A stretch of DNA of 64,000 nucleotides, from assembly GCA_036504215.1 (NCBI GenBank), contig DASXVO010000030.1, positions 1-64,000 on the forward strand, given 5' to 3'. Position numbers and translations under genes: made by a program. Under the pieces are notes generated by a model that saw only the letters and a list, made by a program, of their open reading frames with translations, ran no database searches and was not told where the DNA came from. Positions within the stretch are counted from its first letter, which is position 1. Every line of letters begins with the position of its first letter. Positions 9,090 to 18,089 of the stretch are shown piece after piece. The DNA is from Vicinamibacterales bacterium (GTDB lineage: Bacteria; Acidobacteriota; Vicinamibacteria; Vicinamibacterales; Fen-181).

Positions 9090-11180
9090 CTATTCTTCCT
9101 CTTCCGCCGCCTCGCCCTTCTCGGCCTTGTAGGCAGCGATGATCTTCGACTGGATGTGGCTCGGCACGTCCTCGTAGTGCGAGTACTCCATGTGATACGA
9201 GCCGCGGCCGCCGGTTGCCGACGTGAGTTGCTGCTCGTAGGTCAGCATCTCCGACATCGGAACCTGCGCCTTGATGACCGTCATGCCGCCGCGCGTGTCC
9301 ATGCCTGCGATGCGACCGCGCCGCCCGTTGAGATCGCCCATCAGGTCGCCGGCGAAGTCGGACGGCGCGTAGACCTCGACGTTCATGATCGGCTCGAGGA
9401 TCGTCGGCCGGCAGCGCGTCATGGCGTCCTTGAACGCGAGTCGGCCGGCCATCTTGAACGAGAGTTCGTTCGAGTCCACGTCGTGGTACTTCCCGTCCAC
9501 GAGCGTGACCTTGAAGTCGACGACCGGGTAGCCCGCCAGGTAGCCGCGCAACCGGGTCTCCTGGATGCCCTTCTCGACCGCCGGCCTGAACGTCTGCGGA
9601 ATGGCGCCGCCGAAGATGTCGTCCACGAACTGGAAGTCGCTGCCGCGGGGCAGCGGCTCCATTCGGATGCTGCAGTCGCCGAACTGACCGTGTCCGCCCG
9701 TCTGCTTCTTGTGGCGGCCGTGCGCGTCGGTCGCCGCGGTGATCGTCTCACGATACGGGATCTTCGGTGGCTTGAGGTTCACTTCGACGCCGAACCGCCG
9801 CTTCATCTTCGCGACCGTGACCTCGATGTGGAGCTGGCCCTGGCCCGACAGCAGCAGTTCCTTCGTCTGCGGATCGCGGCTCGAGCGGATCGTCGGATCC
9901 TCCTCCTGCAACCGCTGCAGCGCGCCGCTGATCTTGTCCTCGTCGCCGCGGCTCTTCGGCTCGACGGCGTACGACAACACCGGTTCGGGGAACTTCATCG
10001 GCTTGAACGCGACGCCGCCCTTGTCGGCGAGCGTGTCGTTGGTCACCGTCTCCTTGAGCTTCGCGACCGCGCCGATGTCGCCCGCCTTGATCTCGGGCAC
10101 GTCGGCCTGCGTCTTGCCCTGCAGCAGTACGAGGTGGCCGAGGCGCTCGGTCGTCTCCTTCGTCAGGTTGTGGACCGTGCTGTCGGCCTTGAGCGATCCG
10201 CTCATCACCCGGAACATCGTGATCCGGCCGGCGAACGGGTCGGCGACGGTTTTCCAGACGAACGCGGCGTACGGGCCGGATTCGGACGCGGTGACGCTGA
10301 CTTCCTCGCCACCTCTCGTGCCCTTCACGGCGCGCTCGGACGGCGCGGGCACGTAGGCGATGACGGCGTCGAGCAGTGGCTGCACGCCGACGTTCAGGAT
10401 GGAGGAGGTGCAGAACAGCGGGAAGATACGGCGTCCGAGCACTGCGCTCCGCAGGCCGCCGACCAATTCTTCCTGCGTCAGCGTGCCGGCCTCGAAGAAC
10501 TTCTCCATCAGCTTGTCGTCAGCCTCGGCCACCATCTCGATGAGCGCGTCGCGCGCCGCCTGCGCGTCACCCTCGAGAGCCGCCGGGACCGCTTCTTCCT
10601 TGAACTTGCCGCTGCCGTCCGTGTCGTAGACGTAGGCCTTCATGCCGACGAGATCGACCACGCCCTTGAACGACTTCTCCTCGCCAATCGGCATCTGCAC
10701 CGGGATGATCGTGCGGCCGAATGCAGCCTGCAGCGAGTCGAGCGTCCGGCTCAGGCTCGCGCGCTCACGGTCGAGCCGATTGACGACGACCAGACGGGGC
10801 AGTTCGAATTCCTCGGCTGCTTCCCAGACCTTCTCGGTCTGCACCTCGACGCCCGACACGGCATCGACGACCAGCAGCGCGGCGTCGCACACACGCATCG
10901 CGGCCAGCGTGTCGCTGAGGAAGTTGCCGAACCCAGGCGTGTCGATCAGGTTGATCTTGTGCTTGTTCCATTCGGCGTAGGCCTGGCTGGCGGCGAGCGT
11001 GTGCTTGCGCGCGACTTCTTCTTCGTCGAAGTCCGTCAGCGTCGTCCCGTCGTCAACCTTGCCGAACCGGTTCATCATGCCGGTGTCGAACAGGACGGCC
11101 GCGGCGAGTTGCGTTTTGCCGGCGCCCGAGTGGCCGGCGAGTGTGACGTTACGAATGGTGGCGGCGTCATAGACCTTCAT
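9090..11180 (-). CDS. Elongation factor G-like protein (EF-G paralogue)
   Basis: 696 residues, full length for EF-G. The ATG at 11180 is chosen because AGGAGG lies upstream. The G domain shows GHSGAGKT (P-loop), DTPGFGNF (switch II) and NRLD in place of the usual NKxD. The remaining EF-G domains follow, with RETI, GGHGQFGDCSIRMEPLPRG and GGRGSYHMEYSHYEDVP. GHSGAGKT and NRLD point to the divergent EF-G-2/FusA-like group, not the main translocase. The gene is not beside rpsL/rpsG. Such paralogues are GTPases that bind ribosomes; their role is usually not established. The C-terminus is acidic (EEEE). Confidence 0.9.
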   Translation of the reverse strand: MKVYDAATIRNVTLAGHSGAGKTQLAAAVLFDTGMMNRFGKVDDGTTLTDFDEEEVARKHTLAASQAYAEWNKHKINLIDTPGFGNFLSDTLAAMRVCDAALLVVDAVSGVEVQTEKVWEAAEEFELPRLVVVNRLDRERASLSRTLDSLQAAFGRTIIPVQMPIGEEKSFKGVVDLVGMKAYVYDTDGSGKFKEEAVPAALEGDAQAARDALIEMVAEADDKLMEKFFEAGTLTQEELVGGLRSAVLGRRIFPLFCTSSILNVGVQPLLDAVIAYVPAPSERAVKGTRGGEEVSVTASESGPYAAFVWKTVADPFAGRITMFRVMSGSLKADSTVHNLTKETTERLGHLVLLQGKTQADVPEIKAGDIGAVAKLKETVTNDTLADKGGVAFKPMKFPEPVLSYAVEPKSRGDEDKISGALQRLQEEDPTIRSSRDPQTKELLLSGQGQLHIEVTVAKMKRRFGVEVNLKPPKIPYRETITAATDAHGRHKKQTGGHGQFGDCSIRMEPLPRGSDFQFVDDIFGGAIPQTFRPAVEKGIQETRLRGYLAGYPVVDFKVTLVDGKYHDVDSNELSFKMAGRLAFKDAMTRCRPTILEPIMNVEVYAPSDFAGDLMGDLNGRRGRIAGMDTRGGMTVIKAQVPMSEMLTYEQQLTSATGGRGSYHMEYSHYEDVPSHIQSKIIAAYKAEKGEAAEEEE

Positions 11181-11358
11181 AGACGGGAATCCTCCTGCTC
11201 CGGCGCGAGGGGCATAAACCCCAATCATATCAGGGGATCAGGAGTCGGGACGATTTTTCAGGGATGCTGACAAAACCGTCAGACGGCACCAAATTCTCCA
11301 GGAAAGTCAGTCCGGCCGCGACCGGTCACATTACGGCTGTTTCGGGAATACGAGGGGG

Positions 11359-11364
11359 TACAAT
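11359..11364 (+). promoter_or_regulatory. Candidate -10 element before the VWFA gene
   Basis: TACAAT lies 50 bases upstream of the GTG start. No convincing -35 hexamer is seen at 16-18 bp. The divergent spacer (11181-11414) also carries a GGAGTC-type repeat near 11238-11250. Confidence 0.3.
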
Positions 11365-11414
11365 CAAGTCCTGGCATCGCCTTTCACAATGCGTTTCGTG
11401 AGAAGGGAGAACGT

Positions 11415-12746
11415 GTGCGCCACGCGAGCCGGCTTCTCTTCGGTCTACTGCTCGTCGGGCTTGCTTCCGTCGTTGCCGACCGTGCCTTGTATGCGATCGG
11501 GCCGGACCAAGCTGCGCAGACGCAGGCTCCCTCGTTCCGGAGCGGTACGACGCTCGTCCAGGTGGACGTGATCGTGCGAGGGCGTGGGCGCCACTTCGTG
11601 ACCGACCTCCGCAAGGCGGACTTCCAGGTCCTGGAGGACGGCGTGCCGCAGCGGATCGACCAGTTCTACCTGGTCGCCGACCAGGAGATGGATGCCGAGT
11701 TCCCGTGGACCCAGGATTCCCCAAAGGACGGCGCCAAGGCGGAGCCCGTGCCGGTCTCGTCACCCGAGCAACGGGTCTTCGTGCTGGCCTTCGATCAACC
11801 GCACCTCGCCTTCGGGAACGGACGCCGCGCCAGGGAGGCGGCGTTGACGTTCTTGCGCGGCCAACTGCGGCCGGGCGACCTGGCGGGTGTGGTGGTGGGC
11901 AACCGCATGACGAACCGGCGTCTCACCAGTGATCGATCCGAGCTGGTCTCCGCGGTGAACGGCGTCGAGATGAACCCCGATGCGATGGCGTTGTACTCGG
12001 AGTACTTCCGGGAATGGCCTCGCTTCCGCGACCTCGCCGAGTTGTGGGACGTCTGGCGTGGCGACGCGTCGATCAAGCAGGGGGTGGTGGCCCGCGCGTT
12101 GTCCGAGGGCGGCCTGGCCTCGAGCCAGGACCTCGGGAAGGCGGCGGACGTGGTCACGACGACGGGCGACAACGAGGCCAGGGAGGCGACCGACCAGCGT
12201 GTGAGCGCCAAGGCGCAGCGGGGTGTGGACGAGTTCCGCCGCGCGACGAATGAGACGATCACGATGCTGAGCACGTTGACCCGGGGGTTGGCGCGAATGC
12301 CGGGACGCAAGACCGTCATCCTCCTCTCGGACGGGTTCGTCGTCGAAGAGGCCTGGGCGCCGCTGCGGGACGTGGAGGCGGCTGCGGCACGGGCGGACGT
12401 CCGCATCTATGCGATCGACACGCGAGGGCTGAACAACGAGACGCTCGACGGGGACATCGTCACGAAGACCCAGCCGGAGGCGATCGGCACCATGCGCTCG
12501 CCCGACATCGCGTACGACGGATTGGCCGAGCTGACGACCGCAACCGGCGGGTACGCCGTCATGCGCCGGAACGACATGGCCGACGTGCTGTCGGACATCG
12601 ATCGCGACACGAGCAGCTACTACGTGATCGGGTACCGGCCGACCCAGTCCACGGCCGACGGGAAGTTCCGGAAGATCGAGGTGAAGGTGGCCCGCAAGGG
12701 CGTCGAGGTTCGCGCGCGCAAGGGATACGTGGCGGGTTATCAATAG
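11415..12746 (+). CDS. Secreted VWFA-related domain protein
   Basis: 443 residues, starting at a GTG with GAAGGGAG upstream. An N-terminal signal peptide (HASRLLFGLLLVGLASVVADRALYA) is followed by a beta-rich segment, TTLVQVDVIVRGRGRHFVTDLRKADFQVLEDG, characteristic of the acidobacterial VWFA-related family (TIGR03436-like). A von Willebrand A fold follows (RVFVLAFDQPHLAFG, RKTVILLSDG, RIYAIDTRGL), and the C-terminal SSYYVIGYRPT segment is typical. The first metal-site motif is DQPHL, not DxSxS, so metal binding may be altered. Family function is unknown; these proteins are exported and often numerous in Acidobacteriota. Confidence 0.85.
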   Translation: MRHASRLLFGLLLVGLASVVADRALYAIGPDQAAQTQAPSFRSGTTLVQVDVIVRGRGRHFVTDLRKADFQVLEDGVPQRIDQFYLVADQEMDAEFPWTQDSPKDGAKAEPVPVSSPEQRVFVLAFDQPHLAFGNGRRAREAALTFLRGQLRPGDLAGVVVGNRMTNRRLTSDRSELVSAVNGVEMNPDAMALYSEYFREWPRFRDLAELWDVWRGDASIKQGVVARALSEGGLASSQDLGKAADVVTTTGDNEAREATDQRVSAKAQRGVDEFRRATNETITMLSTLTRGLARMPGRKTVILLSDGFVVEEAWAPLRDVEAAAARADVRIYAIDTRGLNNETLDGDIVTKTQPEAIGTMRSPDIAYDGLAELTTATGGYAVMRRNDMADVLSDIDRDTSSYYVIGYRPTQSTADGKFRKIEVKVARKGVEVRARKGYVAGYQ

Positions 12747-12750
12747 GCAG

Positions 12751-12766
12751 CCAGGCGGACAGGCGG
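12751..12766. repeat. Dispersed 16-bp repeat (first copy)
   Basis: CCAGGCGGACAGGCGG occurs here just after the VWFA gene and again, identically, at 25745-25760 upstream of the first pilA. A partial inverted copy (TATCCGCCTA) lies at 12790-12799. Confidence 0.45.
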
Positions 12767-12798
12767 AGAGGCGTGGAGGCCGCCTTCCCCCTATCCGC

Positions 12799-14070
12799 CT
12801 ATTCGTATCGCAGTGCCTCGATCGGGTCGAGGCGAGAGGCTCGGAACGCGGGGAACAGTCCGAAGAAGATGCCGACCGAGGCCGAGAATGCGAACCCGAT
12901 GGCGAAGGACCACCAGGGCATGGAGACGGGGAGCGGCGTGAACGTGCGAACCGACACGCCAACGGCCGCGCCGATGATGACGCCCAGGATCCCGCCGACC
13001 GACGTGAGGACGACGGCCTCCAGCAGGAACTGCCAGAGGATCTCGCGGCGGCGTGCGCCAAGCGCCTTGCGCACGCCGATTTCCCGCGTGCGCTCGGTGA
13101 CCGAGATCATCATGATCGCCATCACGCCGATGCCGCCCACCATGAGCGCGATCGACGAGATGACGACGAGCGCCAGGTAGATCGCGCCGGTCGCCTGGTC
13201 GAAGAACTTCAGGGCCATGTCCTGCGTCGCCACGTCGAAGTCGTTCGGCTGGTTCAGCTTCAGCTTGTGGCGGATGCGCATGACCGTCTCGACCTCGCGC
13301 ATCGCCGCCTCGCGCGAGACGCCCTCCTTCGGCACGCAGAAGATCTGTGCCGAGCGTCCGGTCCGGCGGCGACCGCCCGTCGCGACCGTGCCGAACAGCT
13401 TGGCGAATGTCGTGTACGGGATGACGGCGAGCGCGTCCTGCTGATTGCCGAGGCCGCCGATGCTCGGACGCGGTGCGGCCACGCCCACCACGGTGTACTG
13501 CGTGCTGCCGATCCGGATCACCTTGCCGAGCGCGTCGGTGTTGCCGAAGAAGGCCTTGAACGGCACCTGCCCGATCACGACCACGTTGCGGCGGTGCGTC
13601 ACCTCGTTCTCGGTGAAGAAGCGGCCCTGCTCGATCTTCAGGAAGTTGATGTCGGTGAACTTCTCGCTCGCGCCGAGGATGCTGATCGACTGGGTCTTCT
13701 CGCTCCGATAGAACATCCGCTCCTGCCCCTGGACCCAGGCATCCACGGCTTGCAGCGAGGGGATCTCCGCCTGGAGGACCCGCGCATCCTCGATCGTCAG
13801 ATTCGGCCGCTTCATCAGCTCCTTGCGGTCGATCCCCGATCCGGCGCTCGCAAAGCTCACGCGGGCGACGATGATCGTGCTCGGGCCGAGTTCCCGGATG
13901 AGATCGCGGAAGGAATTGTCGAAGCCACGGATGATCGAGCTCATCCCGACGATCGCGGTGATACCGATGACCACGCCGAGCACCGTGAGGCCCGAACGCA
14001 TCTTGTTGGCCCTGATGGTGCCCAGGGCCATCCCAATCGTGTCGGCGAACAGCGCGAGACGAACCGCCAT
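12799..14070 (-). CDS. MacB-type ABC transporter permease (FtsX superfamily)
   Basis: 423 residues. An N-terminal transmembrane helix (MRSGLTVLGVVIGITAIVGM) is followed by a large periplasmic MacB-PCD domain (about residues 45-290). Three C-terminal helices follow, the FtsX domain, with the loop RTREIGVRKALGARRREILWQFLLEAV. The protein ends SRLDPIEALRYE, the typical MacB-permease terminus. It has no nucleotide-binding domain. The ATG at 14070 is chosen; a GTG three codons earlier is possible. It is the last gene of a minus-strand operon with a paralogous permease and an adaptor, so a heterodimeric mechanotransmitter or efflux system is likely. Confidence 0.9.
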   Translation of the reverse strand: MAVRLALFADTIGMALGTIRANKMRSGLTVLGVVIGITAIVGMSSIIRGFDNSFRDLIRELGPSTIIVARVSFASAGSGIDRKELMKRPNLTIEDARVLQAEIPSLQAVDAWVQGQERMFYRSEKTQSISILGASEKFTDINFLKIEQGRFFTENEVTHRRNVVVIGQVPFKAFFGNTDALGKVIRIGSTQYTVVGVAAPRPSIGGLGNQQDALAVIPYTTFAKLFGTVATGGRRRTGRSAQIFCVPKEGVSREAAMREVETVMRIRHKLKLNQPNDFDVATQDMALKFFDQATGAIYLALVVISSIALMVGGIGVMAIMMISVTERTREIGVRKALGARRREILWQFLLEAVVLTSVGGILGVIIGAAVGVSVRTFTPLPVSMPWWSFAIGFAFSASVGIFFGLFPAFRASRLDPIEALRYE

Positions 14071-14082
14071 GGGTAACACTCG

Positions 14083-14096
14083 TCAGGAGTCAGGAG
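14083..14096. repeat. GGAGTC-type repeat between the two permease genes
   Basis: TCAGGAGTCAGGAG lies in the 78-bp gap between the permeases. The rest of the gap also reads as degenerate repeats (two copies of GAGAATCC). It is the same family as at 720-742. Confidence 0.45.
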
Positions 14097-14148
14097 CGAG
14101 ACATCAAAACCGAGATCTAGAACAGAGAATCCAGGATCGAGAATCCGG

Positions 14149-15372
14149 CTACTCGCGACGCAACGCCTCGATCGGATCGAGCTTGGCCGCCTTGACAGAC
14201 GGGTAGAGCCCGAAGAACAGCCCCACCACGGCCGTCATCCCGATGCCGATGACGACGGCCCACAAGTGAACTGACGCCGGCATTGGCGTGAACTTGGTCA
14301 CCAGCCACGCGGCGAAGAACCCGAGCCCGGTCCCGACGACGCCGCCCATCGTGGACAGCGTCACCGACTCGACCAGGAACTGGAAGATGATGTCGCGCTT
14401 GCGGGCGCCGAGCGCCTTCCTGAGGCCGATCTCGGCGGTTCGCTCGCTGACCACCATCAGCATGATGTTCATGATCACGATGCCGCCGACGACCAGCGAC
14501 AGCGCGACGACGCCAATCAGGACGCCGAAGATGCCGCTCGTGATCTGCTTGAACATGCCCAGGAACGTGTCGGACGTGAACAGGCCGAAATTGTCCTTCT
14601 GTTTCGGCTTCAGCCGGCGCTCGATGCGCAGCGCCGCCGTCGCGGTGTCCATCGCCCTGACGGTGTCCTGCGCGTCGAACGGCTTGGCGGTCAACTGGAT
14701 GTACTGCCGCGCGCCGAACAGCTTCTGGCTGACCGCGATCGGAATCATCGCGAACTGATCCTGCGAGTTGCCGAACACCGACCCCTTCTTCTCGTGCACG
14801 CCTACCACGCGCATGTGCATCCCGGCAACCGTGATCATCTTGTCCAGCGGGTCTTCGTCGAGGAAGAGCTTGTCCGCGACGTCCCACCCGATGAGCGTCA
14901 CGGGCCGCTTCCGTTCGATCTCCATCGGCGTGACCAGCCGGCCGCGCTCCACCTTGTACGCACCGAACTGCACGTAGTCGCGGCTGACGCCCTGGATCTG
15001 CACCGAGTCGATGACGCGATCCCTGTAACGCACCTCGCCCCGGGACTCCGACTGGCTCATCACGGCCTGGATCGGCACGCCCGCCAGCCGGACGGCCGTC
15101 GCGTCCCGCTCGGTGATCGGCGGATTGCCCGCGACCTTGTCGAACTCCTCTTCGCTCGTGATGGCGCCGTACCGATCGATGGTGAACGTCCCCACGCCGA
15201 GCTCGGTGACGATGGCGTCGGTCACGTAGTCGTTGATGCCCTGGACCAGCGACACGACGGCGATGATCGAGGTGACGGCCACGATGTTCCCGAGCACGGT
15301 CAGGAACGACCGGAGCTTGCTTCCCCAGATCGCGCGGAGCGCAATCGTGATGGACTCGAAGAGCTGGTTCAT
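14149..15372 (-). CDS. MacB-type ABC transporter permease (FtsX superfamily), second copy
   Basis: 407 residues with the same architecture as the downstream permease: TM1 (LRSFLTVLGNIVAVTSIIAVVS), a periplasmic domain of about 230 residues, then three C-terminal helices with ERTAEIGLRKALGARKRDIIFQFLVESV and the ending KLDPIEALRRE. It begins with ATG eight bases after the adaptor gene and shares its transcript. The pair is paralogous but clearly diverged in the periplasmic domain. No ATPase gene is adjacent, so a separately encoded MacB/LolD-like ATPase must energise the system if it is an active transporter. Confidence 0.9.
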   Translation of the reverse strand: MNQLFESITIALRAIWGSKLRSFLTVLGNIVAVTSIIAVVSLVQGINDYVTDAIVTELGVGTFTIDRYGAITSEEEFDKVAGNPPITERDATAVRLAGVPIQAVMSQSESRGEVRYRDRVIDSVQIQGVSRDYVQFGAYKVERGRLVTPMEIERKRPVTLIGWDVADKLFLDEDPLDKMITVAGMHMRVVGVHEKKGSVFGNSQDQFAMIPIAVSQKLFGARQYIQLTAKPFDAQDTVRAMDTATAALRIERRLKPKQKDNFGLFTSDTFLGMFKQITSGIFGVLIGVVALSLVVGGIVIMNIMLMVVSERTAEIGLRKALGARKRDIIFQFLVESVTLSTMGGVVGTGLGFFAAWLVTKFTPMPASVHLWAVVIGIGMTAVVGLFFGLYPSVKAAKLDPIEALRRE

Positions 15373-15379
15373 GGCGCCG

Positions 15380-16717
15380 CTACTTCTTGGCGTCCTCGAT
15401 CTTCACCTGCCCGCCATCGGCCAGATTGCGCACCGAGGTGAACGGGCCGGTGATGACGCGATCCTTCGCCTTCAGGCCGCTCAGGACCTCGAAGTACTTG
15501 TCGCCGGCAATGCCGGTCTTGACCGGAACGAAGGTCACCTTGTTGTCCTTGTCGACGACGAAGACGCCCTCGGTCTCCTTCTTCGTCTGTCCCGGTTTGA
15601 GCTCCGCGGCTTCGACCGTGGTCGCAGTCGAAGGACGGCGGCCTTTTTCCGGCGCCGGCTGTCTCACGACGTTGCCCTTTGCGTCGTACGTCAGCTCGCG
15701 GACGGTCAGCGCCTGGATCGGCACGGAGATCGCCCCGCTGCGCGTCGCGGTGGTGATGTCCGCCGTGCAGGTGAATCCGGGACGCACGTCAGGAATCTGG
15801 CCTTCGATCGTCACCACCACCTTGAAGTTCGTCGCCTGTCGGACGCCGCCGACGCTGGCCGACGTGGCGTTGATCGGGCTGTTGCCGATCTCGGTCACCT
15901 TCGCCGCGAACGACCGATCCGGCAGCGCGTCGATCGTGACCTTCGTCTTCTGACCAAGCTGCACGGTCGGGATGTCCGTCTCGTCCACCTCGATCTCGGC
16001 CTCGATCACGGACATGTCGGCCACGGTGAGCAGCACGACGCTCGGGTTGTTGGTGAACCCGACAACCGCCGTCTCGCCCTCTTCCACGTTGCGCTTGATG
16101 ACGAGACCGTCGATCGGCGACTCAATCGTCACTCGGCTCAAATCGTGCTGCGCCGACTCGAGGTCGGCCTGTTGGCTTCGGATCCGCTGGTCGGCGGTGG
16201 ACACGGCCTGTTCCGCGTTCTTGACCTCGCCCCGCCGGATTGCCACGGCGTTCTCCGCCTGTTCCAGCGCCTGCTTGGTGGCCAGGCTGTCCTTGTCCAG
16301 CCGCTGCTGCCGCTGGAGTTCCTCGGTGGCCTGTTTCAGGTTCACCCGGGCGTTCTCGAGCTGGGTCCGCGCCTGCTGCAGCGAAATCCGCTGCTGTTCG
16401 AGCGACGCCTGGCTGACCTGGAGCCGGCTGCGCACGTTGCGGGGGTCGACCTGCAACAGGAACTGGCCGGTCTTCACCCGGTCGCCTTCTTCCACGGCCA
16501 GCTTCATCACCTTGCCCGACACCTCGGAGGTGATGTTGACCGTGCGCCGCGCGCGGATCTTGCCGGAGGCCGAGACGACCGACTCGAGGTCGCGCTGCTT
16601 GATGGCCTCGACGGTGACCGTCGGGCCTTCGGTCTTCTTGAACGCAAAGTTGGCCCAGATCATGGCGCCGACGAGGATGACGATACCCAACCCGATGAAG
16701 ACTTTCTTGCGCGTCAT
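15380..16717 (-). CDS. HlyD/MacA-family periplasmic adaptor
   Basis: 445 residues. An N-terminal membrane anchor (VFIGLGIVILVGAMIWANF) is followed by a barrel-sandwich half (VVSASGKIRARRTVNITSEVSGKVMKLAVEEGDRV). A long alpha-helical hairpin covers about residues 105-205, rich in Gln, Leu and Arg. The second lipoyl half follows (ESPIDGLVIKRNVEEGETAV), then beta-barrel and membrane-proximal domains. MacA-type proteins link an FtsX permease to an outer membrane channel or substrate. It begins four bases after the Yip1-family gene and precedes two permeases, forming one operon. Confidence 0.9.
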   Translation of the reverse strand: MTRKKVFIGLGIVILVGAMIWANFAFKKTEGPTVTVEAIKQRDLESVVSASGKIRARRTVNITSEVSGKVMKLAVEEGDRVKTGQFLLQVDPRNVRSRLQVSQASLEQQRISLQQARTQLENARVNLKQATEELQRQQRLDKDSLATKQALEQAENAVAIRRGEVKNAEQAVSTADQRIRSQQADLESAQHDLSRVTIESPIDGLVIKRNVEEGETAVVGFTNNPSVVLLTVADMSVIEAEIEVDETDIPTVQLGQKTKVTIDALPDRSFAAKVTEIGNSPINATSASVGGVRQATNFKVVVTIEGQIPDVRPGFTCTADITTATRSGAISVPIQALTVRELTYDAKGNVVRQPAPEKGRRPSTATTVEAAELKPGQTKKETEGVFVVDKDNKVTFVPVKTGIAGDKYFEVLSGLKAKDRVITGPFTSVRNLADGGQVKIEDAKK

Positions 16718-16720
16718 GAA

Positions 16721-17494
16721 CTAGCTCCGGGCGGCCATGAAAGCCGCAAAGCCGATCGCGATCACTGCGTAGATCCCGAACAAGACGAAGGCCACCGTCC
16801 TTGTCTTCTTCTGGAACGCCATGCCGATGCCGATCGCCAGCACCGCCACCCACCAAATACGGAAGATGTCCGCCATGCCGAGAAGCCGCGCGAGGAAACT
16901 GCCCTCCGGCAGGAACGGCATGAGGACCGCGAGGTTGGTCGCGCTCGTGAGCGACTCGCGCAGGTAGTTCACCGGGGTGAGCACGAGCGCTCCGATGACG
17001 CCAATCGCGCTGGAGTGGACGACCACCGCGAACGCTTGCTTGAACGACCCCTTGCCGCCCATCAGCGCGCCGAACACCAACATCGCCAGGCCGGCGATGA
17101 CGGCCCAGACGATCGGCGGCATGATCGCCATCATCGCGATCGAGAACACTTGACGGCCCAGCGAAGGATCCATGATGCCCTTGCGCATCTCCGCTTCCAT
17201 CGGGCCGCTGACCGTCATGCCGAAGGCTTCGACCTGGCGTATGGCCTCGTCCAGCGTCGCCTGCTTGCCGACCTCGGTCGACTGGAACCAGGCGCCGGAC
17301 CCGGCGGTCACGAGGATGACCAGTAGCGCCATCCCAATCCATTGCGGGTGGGCGACAACCGCCGCAAACGTGTCGCGCGGCGAGGTGATCACGCCAACCA
17401 ACCTGGTGACGAGCCCCTTCGGGGGCACGGACGACACAGTCACCGTGGTGTCAGCCTGGGGCACAGCGTCGGGCGGAACGGTGGTCTGGCTCAT
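16721..17494 (-). CDS. Yip1-family membrane protein
   Basis: 257 residues, starting at the ATG at 17494 with GAAGGAAAGG upstream. After a hydrophilic N-terminus comes GLVTRLVGVITSPRDTFAAVVAHPQWIGMALLVIL, the usual opening of bacterial Yip1-domain proteins. About five transmembrane helices follow, with FGALMGGKGSFKQAFAVVVHSSAI in the middle. Bacterial members have no established function. It heads the operon with the adaptor and two FtsX permeases, which suggests a role with that envelope system. Confidence 0.82.
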   Translation of the reverse strand: MSQTTVPPDAVPQADTTVTVSSVPPKGLVTRLVGVITSPRDTFAAVVAHPQWIGMALLVILVTAGSGAWFQSTEVGKQATLDEAIRQVEAFGMTVSGPMEAEMRKGIMDPSLGRQVFSIAMMAIMPPIVWAVIAGLAMLVFGALMGGKGSFKQAFAVVVHSSAIGVIGALVLTPVNYLRESLTSATNLAVLMPFLPEGSFLARLLGMADIFRIWWVAVLAIGIGMAFQKKTRTVAFVLFGIYAVIAIGFAAFMAARS

Positions 17495-17903
17495 ATCGCG
17501 GCGCCTTTCCTTCGGGGGCAAACGCACAATTCTACCCCGTCTCACGAATATACGAGGGGAAGCGTCGGGATGTTTCCCCGATGTTTTCCGAACAGCGCAC
17601 AAATGGTTGACGGCGTTACGGCTTCTGCGCCCACGCGGAATTGCCGGGGGAACCCGTTGCGGCCGCCTCTCCGTTGTCGTATCCCAATCTTGCCCGCTGA
17701 GTTCATGATTTTTGGCGGCGTGCCGTATGGTACAGAGGGAGTAGCGTGTGCGCTGGGGACGTGTGGCCGGCCGGCGCGGTGAGGCTGCCGCGGGCAGTCC
17801 AGTATGTCGCTGTGTTTCCAATAGGTTGCGGGCACCGGGATGCGGAATGCCGCAAGCTCCGCTCCATGGTGACCGTTCGTCGTTCAGATCTGTGGGCGTC
17901 CAA
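17495..17903. other. Long non-coding spacer upstream of the pil operon
   Basis: About 400 bases of the 595-bp divergent spacer show no convincing gene: the open frames here are short and without family features. The end nearest the pilus genes carries a sigma-54 site (next entry). A single TGTC half-site lies at 17805-17808, about 100 bp upstream of it, but there is no full inverted repeat. Confidence 0.5.
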
Positions 17904-17919
17904 TGGCCTGCGCGTTGCC
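17904..17919 (+). promoter_or_regulatory. Sigma-54 promoter for pilB
   Basis: TGGCCTGCGCGTTGCC carries the invariant GG and GC with exactly ten bases between them, and TTGC at -12. The transcript would start near 17930, giving a ~160-nt leader before pilB. An NtrC-family regulator (pilR) in the same operon fits. Confidence 0.65.
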
Positions 17920-18089
17920 TCTACAGTAAGAGGGCCGGACGACCGACAAGATCACGGAACGCGGGACGTGTGACCGAAGTCCCTCGCGGCGCGCGGCGGC
18001 CGGTCAGGCGTGGGATCAGACGGGTGCTCTCGGGGTGTCGTTGCCAGTGGTTAGTGTGTCAACAGCAGTCTCTCAGCGTGTAGCCGATC

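Noticed and set aside
9156-11270. 704-codon open frame antisense to the EF-G-like gene
   Set aside because: Same reason: the minus-strand EF-G is complete, while the antisense frame is Arg/His-rich without any domain.
17746-17973. 75-codon open frame upstream of pilB
   Set aside because: It has no ribosome binding site or family signal, and it overlaps the sigma-54 promoter.
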